Shown here: piece by piece, positions 1 to 10,424 of the stretch | Layout of the letters: each line of letters starts with the position of its first letter | How positions within the stretch are numbered: the first letter of the stretch is position 1 | Origin: Plantago elongata | Lineage: Eukaryota > Streptophyta > Magnoliopsida > Lamiales > Plantaginaceae | Length of the DNA: 64,000 nt | Direction: 5' to 3' | Assembly: GCA_036897095.1 (NCBI GenBank) | Contig: JAYMSP010000063.1 | Coordinates: 31,966 to 95,965, forward strand | Made by a program: the position numbers and the translations under genes | The notes under the pieces: model-generated | The model's database searches: none | Told to the model about the DNA's origin: nothing | Seen by the model: only the letters and a program-made list of their open reading frames with translations

Positions 1-11
1 GGAATGCTTAC

Positions 12-139
12 CGGAACAAAATAAGAGCGAGCAAGATTGCGAATTGAAGAGAGGTGGCAGTGGTGGTGGCGGAAACGGCGGAGCTGGATCGACCGGTGGT
101 GATGATGACGATTGGTGGGTCGAACGATGGAGGAGACAT
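12..139 (-). CDS. Possible first coding exon of a gene running off the left edge
   Basis: Read on minus, an ATG at 139-137 opens a frame of 42 codons that ends at a canonical donor (CG|GTAAGC, GT at 11-10). The peptide starts MSPPSFDPP, runs through a Ser/Thr/Ala-rich stretch and ends in a hydrophobic run (LQFAILLALILF) that could be a membrane segment or signal anchor. A second minus frame is also open, from an ATG at 429 to the window edge. It is Pro/His/Thr-rich and could be an artefact of CCACC-type composition, with this stretch being 5' UTR instead. I do not recognise the family, and the rest of the gene is outside the window. The call rests on the donor and the hydrophobic end only. 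Confidence 0.3.
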
Positions 140-2604
140 TGATGGTGATGTACTATTGTGTGGTGGTTTCCGGTGATTTGAGAGGAAATGGTGGGGAATG
201 ATGGTGATGAAACACTCGTGGTGGAGGTGGCAACCGGAGGTGGAGGAGGTGCGGGAGGCCGACAGTGGTGGTGACGTCGAATCGAAGGTGTGGTGCTGGC
301 GATTGGCATCGCGAATGAAGCGAGGTGGAGGGACAGTTGAAGATACGACATTGGTGGTGACTGGTAGCTAGTGACGATCGTAGTGGTGGAGTCGTCAGTG
401 ATGGTGGTGGGCGGAGGGTGAGAGGTCATGGAGGCTGACCGTTGGTGAAGAAGAAGTCGAGGAAAAAGAAACAAAGAAATAATCGTGAAGTAGATGGAGT
501 CGGTCAGATTAGGTTTCCTCTTTATTTTAATTTCTTGTCCTTTCTAATATCTATTTAATTGTCCAACTTAGTAGGTTTACTTAACATATTAATTAATTGA
601 ATCAACACATGAATTTATTTGTATCAAGTCATGTTATTCACTTCTTCGTTTGATAATTCATGCGTCTAAGGTTTCTTCATATAATTTTAAATTGTTCTGA
701 CATGCTACGCTCTTTAAAATCTTTATGTATTTATTTCTTTATTGATTAACCATTCGTCAGATGACTTCAAAGACGTAATTTAATTTGAATCCTAGATAGA
801 CTCAATTCTAAAAGTTATCTTAAATTTTAATTCACCTAAACTCCTTGGCGAACTAACAGTATACTAATTCGTCAAGAACTATACTCGAAATATTATTAAA
901 ATATTATGCTCGGATCCCGATCATTACAATCAGTATTGAATTTGGTGTATTGAATTCGATTATGGGAGGGTCTATTTATAGTATCCAAGAGTTGCAACAT
1001 GAATAGTTGTTCCTTTTCGCGAAAAGATCCCTACGAAAATAAAAATTTAATGTTTGAAATTTTCGTTTCGGTTACATCCTTTGACGAACGGTTAAACCGA
1101 TTCGCTCAAATCGAACGGACAGAACCTTTCGCTATTCAGACCAACCAATTGGACTGGGCCGGTTACATCATTGGGCTTGACCAAGCACAATATATTTCTG
1201 GCCCAAAAAGATAATACTCAACCCTAGACGGACCCCAGACCCTTGCCAGGGCCCGGCTGGAGGAGCCAGTCGGGTGCGTGTGAAGGTGCATCTAGGTCTT
1301 CCCTCCTTCAAAAGCATGGGTGCCCCAAGGGCCAATCCCTTACCTCAATTCAATAGCTAATAACTAGCTCTTTCTTTCTCAATTTTAGTAATGTGGGACT
1401 TCACACCTTCCAACTCTTGACATTTCATATTCAAATGCATCAACCAACACACTTTGAGCTTCAAGAACTCTTTCAACTTTCAATGAATTTTAGTTATTCT
1501 TTCTCAAGTGTCTTCTACTGCCATAATAGATTATTCACGATTAAGAAAACTCATTCCTAAACGTGTGGGCCCATTTAATTAAGGTGTAAAGTAATAGACT
1601 AGTCTCATTGTTAGTTACAATTCTTACATAGTATGCACAACTTTGTCTATTTCGATCAATTTTTCGGCATTTTTTTTAGGTTAAAACCTTGTAACATTAT
1701 ATAGTATATAAATACTCAGTAGTAGCAGCTAGGTTTCACCATGTAATTCACTTTGATCTCTGAAAATCAATACAACAACAATCTTCTTAATGTGTGCTTC
1801 TTGTTTATTAACATTCCCCTTTGCTCTTCACCTGACCAACTCTACAATCTTACACATACTTTCGATACATTTTATTGTAAAATTTTGTCCATCGAACAAT
1901 AATCTTTGTGATTGACCTTCAATCATACAACTTCTCCTTAGATGACTTGTATAAAGTGGAGTGAACATGTTCAAATTCTAAGCTTGATTACACAATCTAC
2001 CAATTTCATGTCTACTGTATCAATAAACATCCCAACTCTATCTAGTTAAATACTTGTATATATATAGAGACACACACACATGTTTGACTAACACGAATTA
2101 ACTTACTCTACAACAATACATTGGAAAACCAAAGAAAAATTAAACGTAAAGCAGTAAAGCAATCCTATCTCTATTCAACATGAATGATCTCTTCTTTTTC
2201 TCCTTAATAAATCTTTTAACAAACACAAAAAAAGCAGACAGTGTTCTGGCTGTGAAATGCTTGTAAACAGATCTATGGTAGGTGTATCTCCCACAGCTGC
2301 AAATGTTGATCTCTTTTCCCCTTCCAGTACTCAGGCCGTCCTTAAACTCTTACTCATCTCCTTAAATATTCGACCTCACCTGAATATGCGGACACATAAT
2401 TTAAATGTACTTGTCAGTTGTCGAAGGATATTATGTCAATGGCGAGAAATATGTTTCAGTTACACGGTTAATGATTACTAATTTTAATTTACTAGCTAGT
2501 TGTCTCGAAATTGTGCTGATAAGTTAGCTGATTAAGTTGAGCAAGTAGCGTGCACGCATAATGTATTATGTATGTACCTTGAAACACTGATGAATTTAAA
2601 CGAT
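140..2604. other. Intergenic region with possible LTR debris
   Basis: No gene is supported here. Bases 140-470 are rich in GGTGG-type triplets, perhaps the 5' leader of the minus gene at the edge. Bases 900-1420 hold a GC-richer block with a TATA-like sequence on the minus reading, resembling LTR promoter DNA, but no terminal repeats were found. A short AC microsatellite lies near 2070-2080. The last stretch before 2605 should contain the 3' UTR of the DUF761 gene. Confidence 0.5.
1609..1813 (+). repeat. LTR-like fragment
   Basis: The stretch starts TGTTAG and ends TTAACA, has a TATA-like sequence (tatataaat) about 100 bases before its end, and is followed by a CAACAACAATC-type leader typical of short copia LTRs. 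The flanking 5-bp sequences do not match, so no target duplication supports the ends. It could equally be random AT-rich DNA. Confidence 0.25.
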
Positions 2605-3168
2605 CTAAATTGTCCTCTGACGGTGATGGTAATTAGTGGCAGTGTTCTGAATCTGAATTTGCTTATAGAACTGCGCAATGAACGCCTCAGCCTTAGCATC
2701 AATCATGTCATCACCAGTAATCGCATCAAAAACCATATCCGGATCAGCTTTCTCCTCATCTGAATCCACCAAATCCTGCAAACTGGATGCAGACGCAAAC
2801 TGGCTCATTGTACCAGAGGAAGACAGTGCAGGAGAAGCCGGAGTGGTACCAAAATCTTCAATACTCTCAGACCTGACAATACTCGAAGACGGTGATGATG
2901 ACTGGTCTATTTCATTGAGGTGCAGGGGACGTACAGACTCCACAAGATTCTTCCATTTACCGTTCATCATAGGTTCACTGCTGACTCTAGGGATCCTTTT
3001 TACCTCTTTTTCACCCTTTTTGCCACGCATCATTGATACCGCAGCCTTGAAGAGGCTAAATGAGCCGCTCTTTTTCTTCATCTTGTCGTCATTTAGGGGT
3101 GGCTTCGCTTTGCCCTTGGTGTGATCGTCGACAATTTTGAAATCATCATCACTAGCAGTTGTTGGCAT
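2605..3168 (-). CDS. DUF761 domain protein (cotton-fibre-protein-like)
   Basis: A single-exon gene for 187 aa, a usual length for small plant DUF761 proteins, whose molecular role is not established. The N-terminal third is basic (KMKKKSGSF, MMRGKKGEKEVKR). The middle is Ser/Pro-rich and likely disordered. The diagnostic DUF761 motif is near the C terminus at about residues 155-172 (DAKAEAFIAQFYKQIQ). The protein ends about 15 residues later, as the family does. The start is the only in-frame ATG before the domain region and lies about 80 bp downstream of a TATA box. It is soluble, with no signal peptide seen. A second DUF761 gene lies 4 kb away on the same strand, so the two may be old tandem duplicates. 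Family assignment is firm; function is unknown. Confidence 0.85.
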   Translation of the reverse strand: MPTTASDDDFKIVDDHTKGKAKPPLNDDKMKKKSGSFSLFKAAVSMMRGKKGEKEVKRIPRVSSEPMMNGKWKNLVESVRPLHLNEIDQSSSPSSSIVRSESIEDFGTTPASPALSSSGTMSQFASASSLQDLVDSDEEKADPDMVFDAITGDDMIDAKAEAFIAQFYKQIQIQNTATNYHHRQRTI

Positions 3169-3247
3169 TTCTTGATTGTAATGTATGTACTGGTATTTGC
3201 CAACGAATTGATGAGGTCCGGTAAGCAGCGCGTAAGATGTATAAGGC

Positions 3248-3256
3248 TATATATAA
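3248..3256 (-). promoter_or_regulatory. TATA box of the DUF761 gene
   Basis: On minus this reads CTTATATATAG, about 80 bp upstream of the ATG at 3168, the expected spacing for a core promoter with a short leader. Confidence 0.55.
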
Positions 3257-3259
3257 GCC

Positions 3260-4439
3260 CCTGCCTGCAAGTTGCAGGGCAGAAGAAGAAATGGTTTGGA
3301 AAATTGAGAAAGAAGAAGGTCTATTTAAATCTGTATAAGTGATTTTGCGGGAAACAAGGGAAGGGGAAACAATTATGGTCATTGATAGTAAAAAGTTAGG
3401 AGTCTGTAATGCATTTGCGCCATTCAAACGTTTGGCTCAAACACGTTTGATTTCTTTTCTTTCTAATTTTCATAAATTTGGTTAAAAGTTGTTGTAATTA
3501 ATTCAAAATATTTCAACAAATTTTCTCCGACTTAATCTATTTTTAGTACTCTGCTTGGTCTAATTGGATGAATCCATGCTTATTTAGAGAGGGATTGATA
3601 TATAAATAAAATTTAAAACATCTAGTTAAAAACACCTAAATTTATATACTTAATTCAATTATTATTATTCATCACTATTTTTAATAGTATAATGGGTCAC
3701 ATCTGTCAGGGTACGAACCGCAACAACACTAAATAAGAACTAAACTTTTCAACCCTAAACCTGCTAAATCTCCCAGAACCTTTCCACCTGAGACAGACCT
3801 GAGATTGGGTTAAAAAAAATTTGGGGTGGGGGGAAGGGGGTTAGAATGGAAGACCCGATTTGATTATTGTTAAATTGGATAGAGACTTTACTCAAGAGTG
3901 AACTCTGCAATGATGTCAGGAATAGTGTAAGATATGACATGACTTTGACATAGCTTAGTTATGGGGACTTGTGCTATATTTATAGCTAATTATGAGAAGT
4001 AGGAACTCATCATATTATGCCAAGTGTATGCCTTGAACCGTGACACCCATGCTTTGTTAAGTCATGGTCAATTAGGTTTGTCTCAACCCAATATCGTTAG
4101 ATGGGTTTGAGGTTGAGGGGTAGCTTAGTCTTTTACACTTCGGAGCTGCTATGCGGACCTAAGTGAGCTAGGATAGAGACTCGCTTGCGGACTAGGTTGA
4201 TCCGAGAGAGGTATATGCAAAGCTTCCAAGCTAGATTGCTATTTAATCCAGAGGCGTGCGCTTGGTCTTATAGTATTTGTAGGCGTACGTATGACCAATT
4301 GGTCGTTCGGTCCGTTTGGCATATGTGGACGTGTAAACTCCCTTTGTTCTCACACTTGAAGGTGAGAGGTCGGATATGTGGTAGAGGCGAGACGGACCAT
4401 AGGTCCGTGTATTGTGTCTCCTCATGGTCTATATTTTCG
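3260..4439. other. Gene-free stretch with LTR-like DNA
   Basis: No gene seen. The first 250 bases are the promoter side of the DUF761 gene. From about 3700 to 4430 the DNA looks like an LTR read on minus: a TATA-like element at about 3975-3985 and GC-richer blocks. I could not define matching ends or a target duplication. The right part abuts the copia pol remnant, which suggests nested or truncated insertions. Confidence 0.35.
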
Positions 4440-4442
4440 GCA

Positions 4443-6884
4443 ATTTTGTGACACACATGGTCTATATTTTTGTTTTTCCTGTCCTCATACTTCTTCTCAA
4501 AACGAAAAGGCCAAAAGCAAAATAAGGTCCATTAATAATATCAAGCGTACTCTTTTTATTCATGCATCTGTGCCCCATTTCTTTTGGCATCATGCTATAT
4601 CTATGGCAACTTATTTGTTGAATAATCTTCCTAGCAAGTTATTAGCTAAAGAATCTCCTATGAAAGTTCTCTATAATCGGGATCCTTCCTATTCTCACCT
4701 CCGAGTTTTTGGTTGTTTATGCTATCCCCCTTTTCCTTCTACCACAATTAAAAAGTTGCATGCTCGATCTACCCCGTGTGTGTTCCTAGGTTTTTCTCAT
4801 AATCATCGTGGCTATAAGTGTTTTGATTTATCTCATAATAAAATCATTATGTCACCATGTGATATTTGATGAGTCGGTTTTTCCTCTTGCTAACATTCAT
4901 AAATCTCATTCTCTCTCTTATGATTTTTTTGATACTTCACTACCGACTCTATTCTTCCCTCATGTTCATCCTCCTACTGGGCGCATGGACAACCCACCGG
5001 CTAAACATTCACCGCCTTCCCCGGACAGCCCCCTGACTGTCCGGGATCTACCCTCGATGGACAGCCCATTGGCTGTCCGAGTGGGCTGTCTGTCGCTCCA
5101 CCACTTCAGGCAGCTCACTGGCTGCCCGTCCCACCACTTCGCCACACGTGGGCAGCCCCACGGTGGAACTTGTTGCCATCCCTCTTGCCTCACATATTGA
5201 TACACCTCCTCGGGCCCCTCCTACCTTCCGGTACACTACCTATCCGGTGAGTCGACCTGTCACTCGAAGTCAAAATGGCATCATTTTACCACACAAAATT
5301 TCGATCCATCGCAAGCACATACCACCATTGTTACTCCTTCCCCTCTTCCTCGTAACCCTGTGGATGCTATACGCGACCCGAATTAGAAATTGGCTATGGC
5401 TGATGAATTTAATGCTCTTATTAAAAATAAGATTAGTTCCCCGTCCTTCTGATGTTAATGTGATTCGGTCCATGTGAATTTTTACTCATAAAGTCAGGTC
5501 TGATGGTTCCTTTGAGAGGCAAAAGGCCCGTCTTGTAGGTGATGTCAAAACTCAGAGTGTTGGCATTGATTGTGGTGAAACGTTTAGTCCAATGGTAAAA
5601 CCAGCCACGATTCGTACAGTTCTCTGCATTGCTCTATCTCGGAAGTGGTCAATTCATCAATTGGATGTCAGTAATGTTTTTCTCCATGGGAATTTGAAGA
5701 AAACTGTTTATATGCATCAGTCTATGGGTTTTCGTGATCGAGATCATCCTGACTATGTATGTTTGCTCACGAAGTCAGTTTACGGTCTCAAACAGGCTCC
5801 ACGGGCTTGGTATAAACGTTTTGCTGATTTTGTTTCGACCTTTGGTTTCACCAACAGTCGATTAAATACTTCCCTGTTTTTATACCGACACGGTTTTGAT
5901 ATGGCCTACTTGTTGTTATACGTTGATAACATTATTTTGATTGCTTCCTCGGTTTCGCTTCACAAATCGATTATGGCACAGCTCTGCTCAGAATCTGCTA
6001 TGAAAGATTTGGGTTACTTGAACTACTTTCTCGGGATCAGCGTTACCCGACATAAGGGAGGGTCATTTTTGTCACAACAAAAGTATGCAATGGAAATTGT
6101 CGATCGGGTCGGCATGTCATCTTGCAAACCGAGTCATACACCGATTGATACTCAACTGAAGATCATTGTGACTACTAGTCCGACATTCGCCGATCCTTCC
6201 TTGTATCGTAGTCTTGCAGGTGCATTACAATATCTTACCTTCACTCGACCGGATATCTCTTATGCCGTACGTCAAATTTGTCTTCATATGCATGACCCTC
6301 GTGATGAGCATATGCTTGCGTTGAAGCGTATCATATGTTATATACAGGGCACTCTTAGACTTGGATGCATCTTCGATTCATCCCTTAAGGATCTTGTTGC
6401 GTATACTAATGCTGATTGGGGTGGTTGTCCGGATACGCGACGGTCTATGTCTGGTTATTGTGTTTTCTTGGGCGACAATCTAGTCTCTTGGTCTTTCAAA
6501 CGTCAACCTACTATGTCTCGTTCCAGTGCCGAGTCTGAGTTTAGGGGCGTTGCTAACGTGGTGTCTGAATCATGTTGGTTGCGCAATCTTCTTTTTGAAC
6601 TTTATTGTCTGATTCGTCAAGCTACACTTGTGTATTGCGACAGTGTGAGTGATATCTATCTCTCTGGAAATCCTGTTCAGCATTGACGTACGAAGCACAT
6701 TGAGATGGACATCCACTTTGTTCAAGAAAAGGTTGCGCGTGGTGAGGTTTGCGTTCGTCATGTGCCATCTCGGTACCAGATTCCAGATATTTTTACTAAG
6801 GGATTACCCCTAGTACTATTTGATAATTTTCGCACCAGTCTCAACATTGGTGATCCTCCAATTTCGACTATGGAGGAGTATTAA
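4443..6884 (+). pseudogene. copia pol pseudogene (integrase-RT-RNase H)
   Basis: Bases 4443-4869 encode the integrase C-terminal region (SCPHTSSQNEKAKSKIR, FGCLCYP, VFLGFSHNHRGYKCFD). A phrase encoding HGLYF is duplicated at about 4423-4473. A frameshift near 4855 moves the reading to the next frame (VIFDESVFPLA), followed by a Pro-rich linker and the conserved VTRSQNGI block near 5255. In the RT, TGG has become TGA at about 5475 (M*IFTHKV). The long open part, 5592-6686, has LDVSNVFLHGN, VYGLKQAPRAWYKRF and YVDNIIL, where the family has YVDD, so one catalytic Asp is now Asn. RNase H follows (TNADWGGCPDTRRS, SRSSAESE). After a TGA at 6684-6686 the frame continues (KHIEMDIHFVQEK, DIFTKGL) to TAA at 6882-6884. 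Confidence 0.88.
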
Positions 6885-6888
6885 ATTA

Positions 6889-7057
6889 TGTAAATACATT
6901 AGACTCCTAAGTATTTCATATTTTGGATTCCTAGTTAGATTAGTCTTAGAATTTTAGAATCCTTGTTAGATTAGATATAGTTTGTAACTTGTATATATAA
7001 TTACAGAATTACATTCTTTTAATGAGGTGATATTGTTTTCGAAAGGTTTTGTTTACA
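6889..7057 (+). repeat. Candidate 3' LTR of the copia remnant
   Basis: It begins TG four bases after the pol stop, next to a purine-rich GGAGGAGTA that could be the polypurine tract, and may end at TTTACA. No second LTR remains in the window for comparison, so the right end is a guess. Confidence 0.4.
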
Positions 7058-7170
7058 TAGACCTCGATTTGTTTGCAATTCTCTAAAAGTACAAAAAGTG
7101 CAAAACAAAATTGAAAAGTAACCAAAAATGTTATATATCCAAGAAAATAAACACAGAGGCATGAGTGATA

Positions 7171-7653
7171 CTAGTACGATACGCGATTGAGCTTGACATC
7201 ATAATCCAAATAAGATATTTGTCTTTGCATCTTCATCTGTTCATAAAAGTTGGCAATAAACTGTTCGGCCTTCAAATCAATCTCTTCATCCTCATGAACA
7301 TTAGTATTAATCACCTCATAACACTCTTCATTTTCACCATCATCAAATTGAAAATCCTCGAAATCGACCTGTGGTTTGATGCAGGGTATATGCGGCAATT
7401 TGAACCTCATCGAGGAGGGCCGGTGCATTTTGACGTGTATGATGGGTGTTGCATCGAATGAGAACTCGTGGTCCCCGTAAGCTAATGCGCCTCGTTGGTC
7501 ATTCGAATGGCGTAGCTTCTTGAGTCCGTTGGCAAGCTCGGTTAAACTGAGGGCAAGTCTCTTTCTGAAAATGCCACCTTTTCTAGCCCATAGCAGAGCT
7601 AGGCGGAGAATGCTCCAAGCTCTACGTGTTACAAGTGAAGTGGTTTTAGACAT
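7171..7653 (-). CDS. DUF761 domain protein, second copy
   Basis: A single-exon gene for 160 aa starting at the ATG at 7653 (MSKTTSLVTRRAWSILRLA); four codons upstream in frame there is only a TTG. The N terminus is an amphipathic basic segment with hydrophobic patches (ILRLALLWARKGGIF), common in this subgroup. The middle is acidic (FEDFQFDDGENEE). The DUF761 motif is at about residues 128-145 (EIDLKAEQFIANFYEQM), followed by a short tail ending NRVSY. It differs greatly from the other DUF761 protein outside the C-terminal motif, so any duplication is old. A TATA box lies about 125 bp upstream. The role is unknown; the family assignment is firm. Confidence 0.87.
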   Translation of the reverse strand: MSKTTSLVTRRAWSILRLALLWARKGGIFRKRLALSLTELANGLKKLRHSNDQRGALAYGDHEFSFDATPIIHVKMHRPSSMRFKLPHIPCIKPQVDFEDFQFDDGENEECYEVINTNVHEDEEIDLKAEQFIANFYEQMKMQRQISYLDYDVKLNRVSY

Positions 7654-7778
7654 TTTGTTGATCAAGTGATTATGGATAATTGGAAATCAAGAAATTAAAG
7701 GTGTTCTGCTTTTGGGGAGAAGATTGTTATCGTTTTTCAGTTCGTGGTGGTGATGAAAAAGTGGAGTGGGAATTTGAG

Positions 7779-7786
7779 TATTTATA
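7779..7786 (-). promoter_or_regulatory. TATA box of the second DUF761 gene
   Basis: It reads TATAAATA on minus, about 125 bp upstream of the ATG at 7653, in a plausible core-promoter position. Confidence 0.55.
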
Positions 7787-9143
7787 GGATTTTTTTTTAT
7801 TTATAATTGAATAGATAGTTTGGTTTAATGATTGGCGTGACGCGGTACGGTAGATAGGAGTAGAAGAGTAGTATTAAAAATAAATTATAGATGATTTGAT
7901 TTGTTGATGAAAATGTAGTGAAAATCATGTAGACATGTTTAAACAACACAAAACTTAATCATGTTGGTTTTGTTTGGATTGTGGGCGGTGGGAAACCTCG
8001 TTGAGGACACGGTTTTTTGGCCTATGGACGCGCATATGGGTTTCCTTTTCATTCACAAATGCTAGCTATCCCTTTCAGTGTGATATAGCTTCACTTCACC
8101 TTCACCATCTCCGAAGTTATTCTTCGGGTGGATAAGTTTTTTTTTAAACGGCTAACGTGACTTGAACTCTTAATTTATTTATTGGAGATGAAGCGTATTT
8201 TCAACTAAGCTGCATTTTCTTAGATAGATAAGTAAAATGATATCAAGTTTCAGTTTAACTCAACTCATTATAAATTTATTTAGTTACTTCTATACTATAC
8301 ATAAGTTTAAATTAGTTATATGATATGTTCAGATGAATATATATATACTAATCTTTTAAGGGAATGATTGCTTTTTAAAGAAATCGATTATCATAACATG
8401 CTCAGTAGTAACAAACATTGTTATTTTGTAAAATGAGTGATGGTGCAATGTACATATTGGGGGCGGCAGTTCGTGGTAAGTGTGGTTACTCAAGTTGTAG
8501 TAACTTGTGGATGGCATATTGGAATTAGCAAATACCAGTACCAGTAAATTTACAATAGGAAGATGCATAATTGAGGTATCTACTTGTGTACAAATAATAT
8601 TAGTACAGGAGCCGTATTGTCTCCAGCCTATCATATGCATAATTTTCTTCATGTTTGATTGGTTTAGACGTTGCTTTCACACAATTTCCTGGATTGCTTA
8701 TAATATTTGATAAAATGTAAATTTGTGTTGCAATGTTGCTGGAAAGTCCTCAAAGAAAACAGGGGTCAAAGACAGAGCACAAGTTCCTAGATTAATTAAT
8801 CAATTTATTTATTAATAGACATATATGATTAACTCATTACTTTAGTGAATACTTATATATAATAAAAATGTTTAAAAGTTAGTTACATTTTTAATCAATT
8901 CAGTGATAATCAAATCAGGATTACATTTTATCTACTTACAATCGACTTTAAAGTAAATCTCCTGAAAGACGGTCTCTAGAAAAGACGTATCTATATTATC
9001 AGAAAATCATCTTCGATGTTATTAATCGAAAAACTTATGTCCATAATATTGGTGTTTTTCCAAATTAAAACAAATCTTATTTCGTTAACATATACGTTTT
9101 GATTAATAAAATGGTTTATTTTAATAACATACGTCTATCTAAA
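7787..9143. other. Intergenic, nothing recognised
   Basis: AT-rich DNA with no coding signal, no terminal-repeat pair and no RNA gene that I can see. The first few hundred bases are the upstream side of the DUF761 gene. Confidence 0.5.
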
Positions 9144-9664
9144 TGTAATACCCTATCTAAATAAGCTTTCCCCACTAATCCGCAAGATTGGACGTCACTA
9201 TGAGAATCCATTATGCTCTCCCTCTTCCAATGGCCGTGGTCGCATAAGGACGCATGACCGGCCTTGCCCACTTGGAACCGAGAGTCGACTAGGCGACGCA
9301 TACTCGTCAGACCGACCCTACCCAAACAGGTCCGACCACCTGACATGGCCGTTAAAGCAGGTGCACGAGCTGATCCCTCGTGGTCTTTGGCCTTTGTGTG
9401 GCCTAAATGCACCACCTCGCCCCGGTTGACGTGTCAGGACGTGATTCGTCCGACCATTGCCATTGCCAGTGTCTTGTGTCCCCGGTGATTTGTTCATATA
9501 TATCCGGACATCTACTGCAATTGAAGTAAGTCAACTACAACTAATATATTACTCTCTAACCTACCTGGCATAATCTTGTCTAACTAGGCGTGTTGAGTCA
9601 ACAAGACTGATTTTTCTTAGGCAGATCGGCTAAAAGGGTCTACTTCGTCTTGCAGGTTATTACA
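9144..9664 (+). repeat. Probable solo LTR (gypsy-like), ends not confirmed
   Basis: A 521-bp block clearly GC-richer than its flanks starts TGTAAT and ends ATTACA, a perfect 6-bp terminal inverted repeat of the TG...CA type. A TATA-like catatatat lies near 9495. The 5-bp flanks (ctaaa and aaggt) do not match, so either one flank has been rearranged or the ends are wrong. No coding DNA is attached. Confidence 0.4.
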
Positions 9665-10257
9665 AAGGTTCTGAATTCTAATCGTTATCCTTACCTAAAC
9701 ATCAAAGTTAATATACTTAAGCAAAAGGACTTTTATCATTTTTCATATATATATATACCGCATCACTAATAATTAAAATGGTAAAATTTCCATTCTTACA
9801 AATCAAATCTAGCCATGTCGCTGGAGTCGACAAAAACCACTTCAAATAATGCAACGCAATTTACAAATTAATTAGGCTTAGACAATTTGTTGGAGCCGTG
9901 CCGTACCACTGGCGACAACCAACAAGTTGTTGAATACATCATATATTTATAAATAAACTTTGAATACGTTTTTTGGTTCTTAGTATCAACAACTGGCAAT
10001 CTACCTAATTTAGAAATTGTAAGAACAGAGCAATATAAACTGCGAAAACTTAGCAGGCAATGTGGTACACCAGTTCATGGTCTTGAATCCCAATCATTAG
10101 GCTTAGTAATTAAACATATTGATTGACTAAAGAATATATTCCTAGACAGGATTCTGGTCTTTTGGGAAACTCAGGAGTATTTCTAAAGAAACAAAAATGT
10201 AGGCTACAATCAAGGCGAAGCCAGAATATCTAACTAGCAGGGGTAAAATTTTATTTT
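9665..10257. other. Intergenic, nothing recognised
   Basis: AT-rich DNA with a short TA run near 9750. No gene or repeat structure seen. Confidence 0.5.
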
Positions 10258-10424
10258 TGTTAAGAGAAAATAGAGAGGAGAGAATAAGAGTTTATTATGA
10301 TGTGATAAATAAGAGAGTACAAACATGTATTTATACAAGAAAAAGAAGTTTCTAGAGAGCCCGTAACAGTTAAGTTTATAACAGTCTGACCCAATACTAA
10401 CTCTTGTACATTTATTCTTTAACA
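10258..10424 (-). mobile_element. Solo copia-type LTR, copy 1 (167 bp)
   Basis: Bounded by TGTTAA and TTAACA. It is a close relative of 55531-55708: shared blocks include agagaaaatagagag, catgtatttatacaag and actaactcttgtacattta. Read on minus, the TATA-like TATAAATACATG and the C/T-rich end fit a short copia LTR in minus orientation. The flanks are atttt and gtttt, an almost matching 5-bp target duplication. No internal region is present, so it is a solo LTR or a very short TRIM-like element. Confidence 0.75.

Larger units (their letters stand above)
4440..7057 (+). mobile_element. Decayed Ty1/copia retrotransposon (integrase to 3' LTR)
   Basis: What remains is the 3' half of a copia-type element in the usual copia order: integrase C-terminal part, linker, reverse transcriptase, RNase H, and a candidate 3' LTR. 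Gag, protease, the integrase catalytic core, the primer-binding site and the 5' LTR are missing. The order integrase-RT-RNase H places it in Ty1/copia rather than Ty3/gypsy. It lies between two same-strand DUF761 genes. Frameshifts, stops and an altered catalytic residue show that it is dead. Confidence 0.85.

Noticed and set aside
2678-3124. Plus-strand 148-aa open frame over the DUF761 gene
   Set aside because: It is the opposite-strand shadow of the 2605-3168 gene; it has no motif, while the minus frame has the DUF761 signature and a TATA box.
3700-4430. LTR of a gypsy element in minus orientation
   Set aside because: TATA-like and leader-like sequence is present, but no paired ends or target duplication; kept only as a comment in the intergenic entry.
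7171-7461. Plus-strand frame opposite the second DUF761 gene
   Set aside because: No motif; an antisense shadow.
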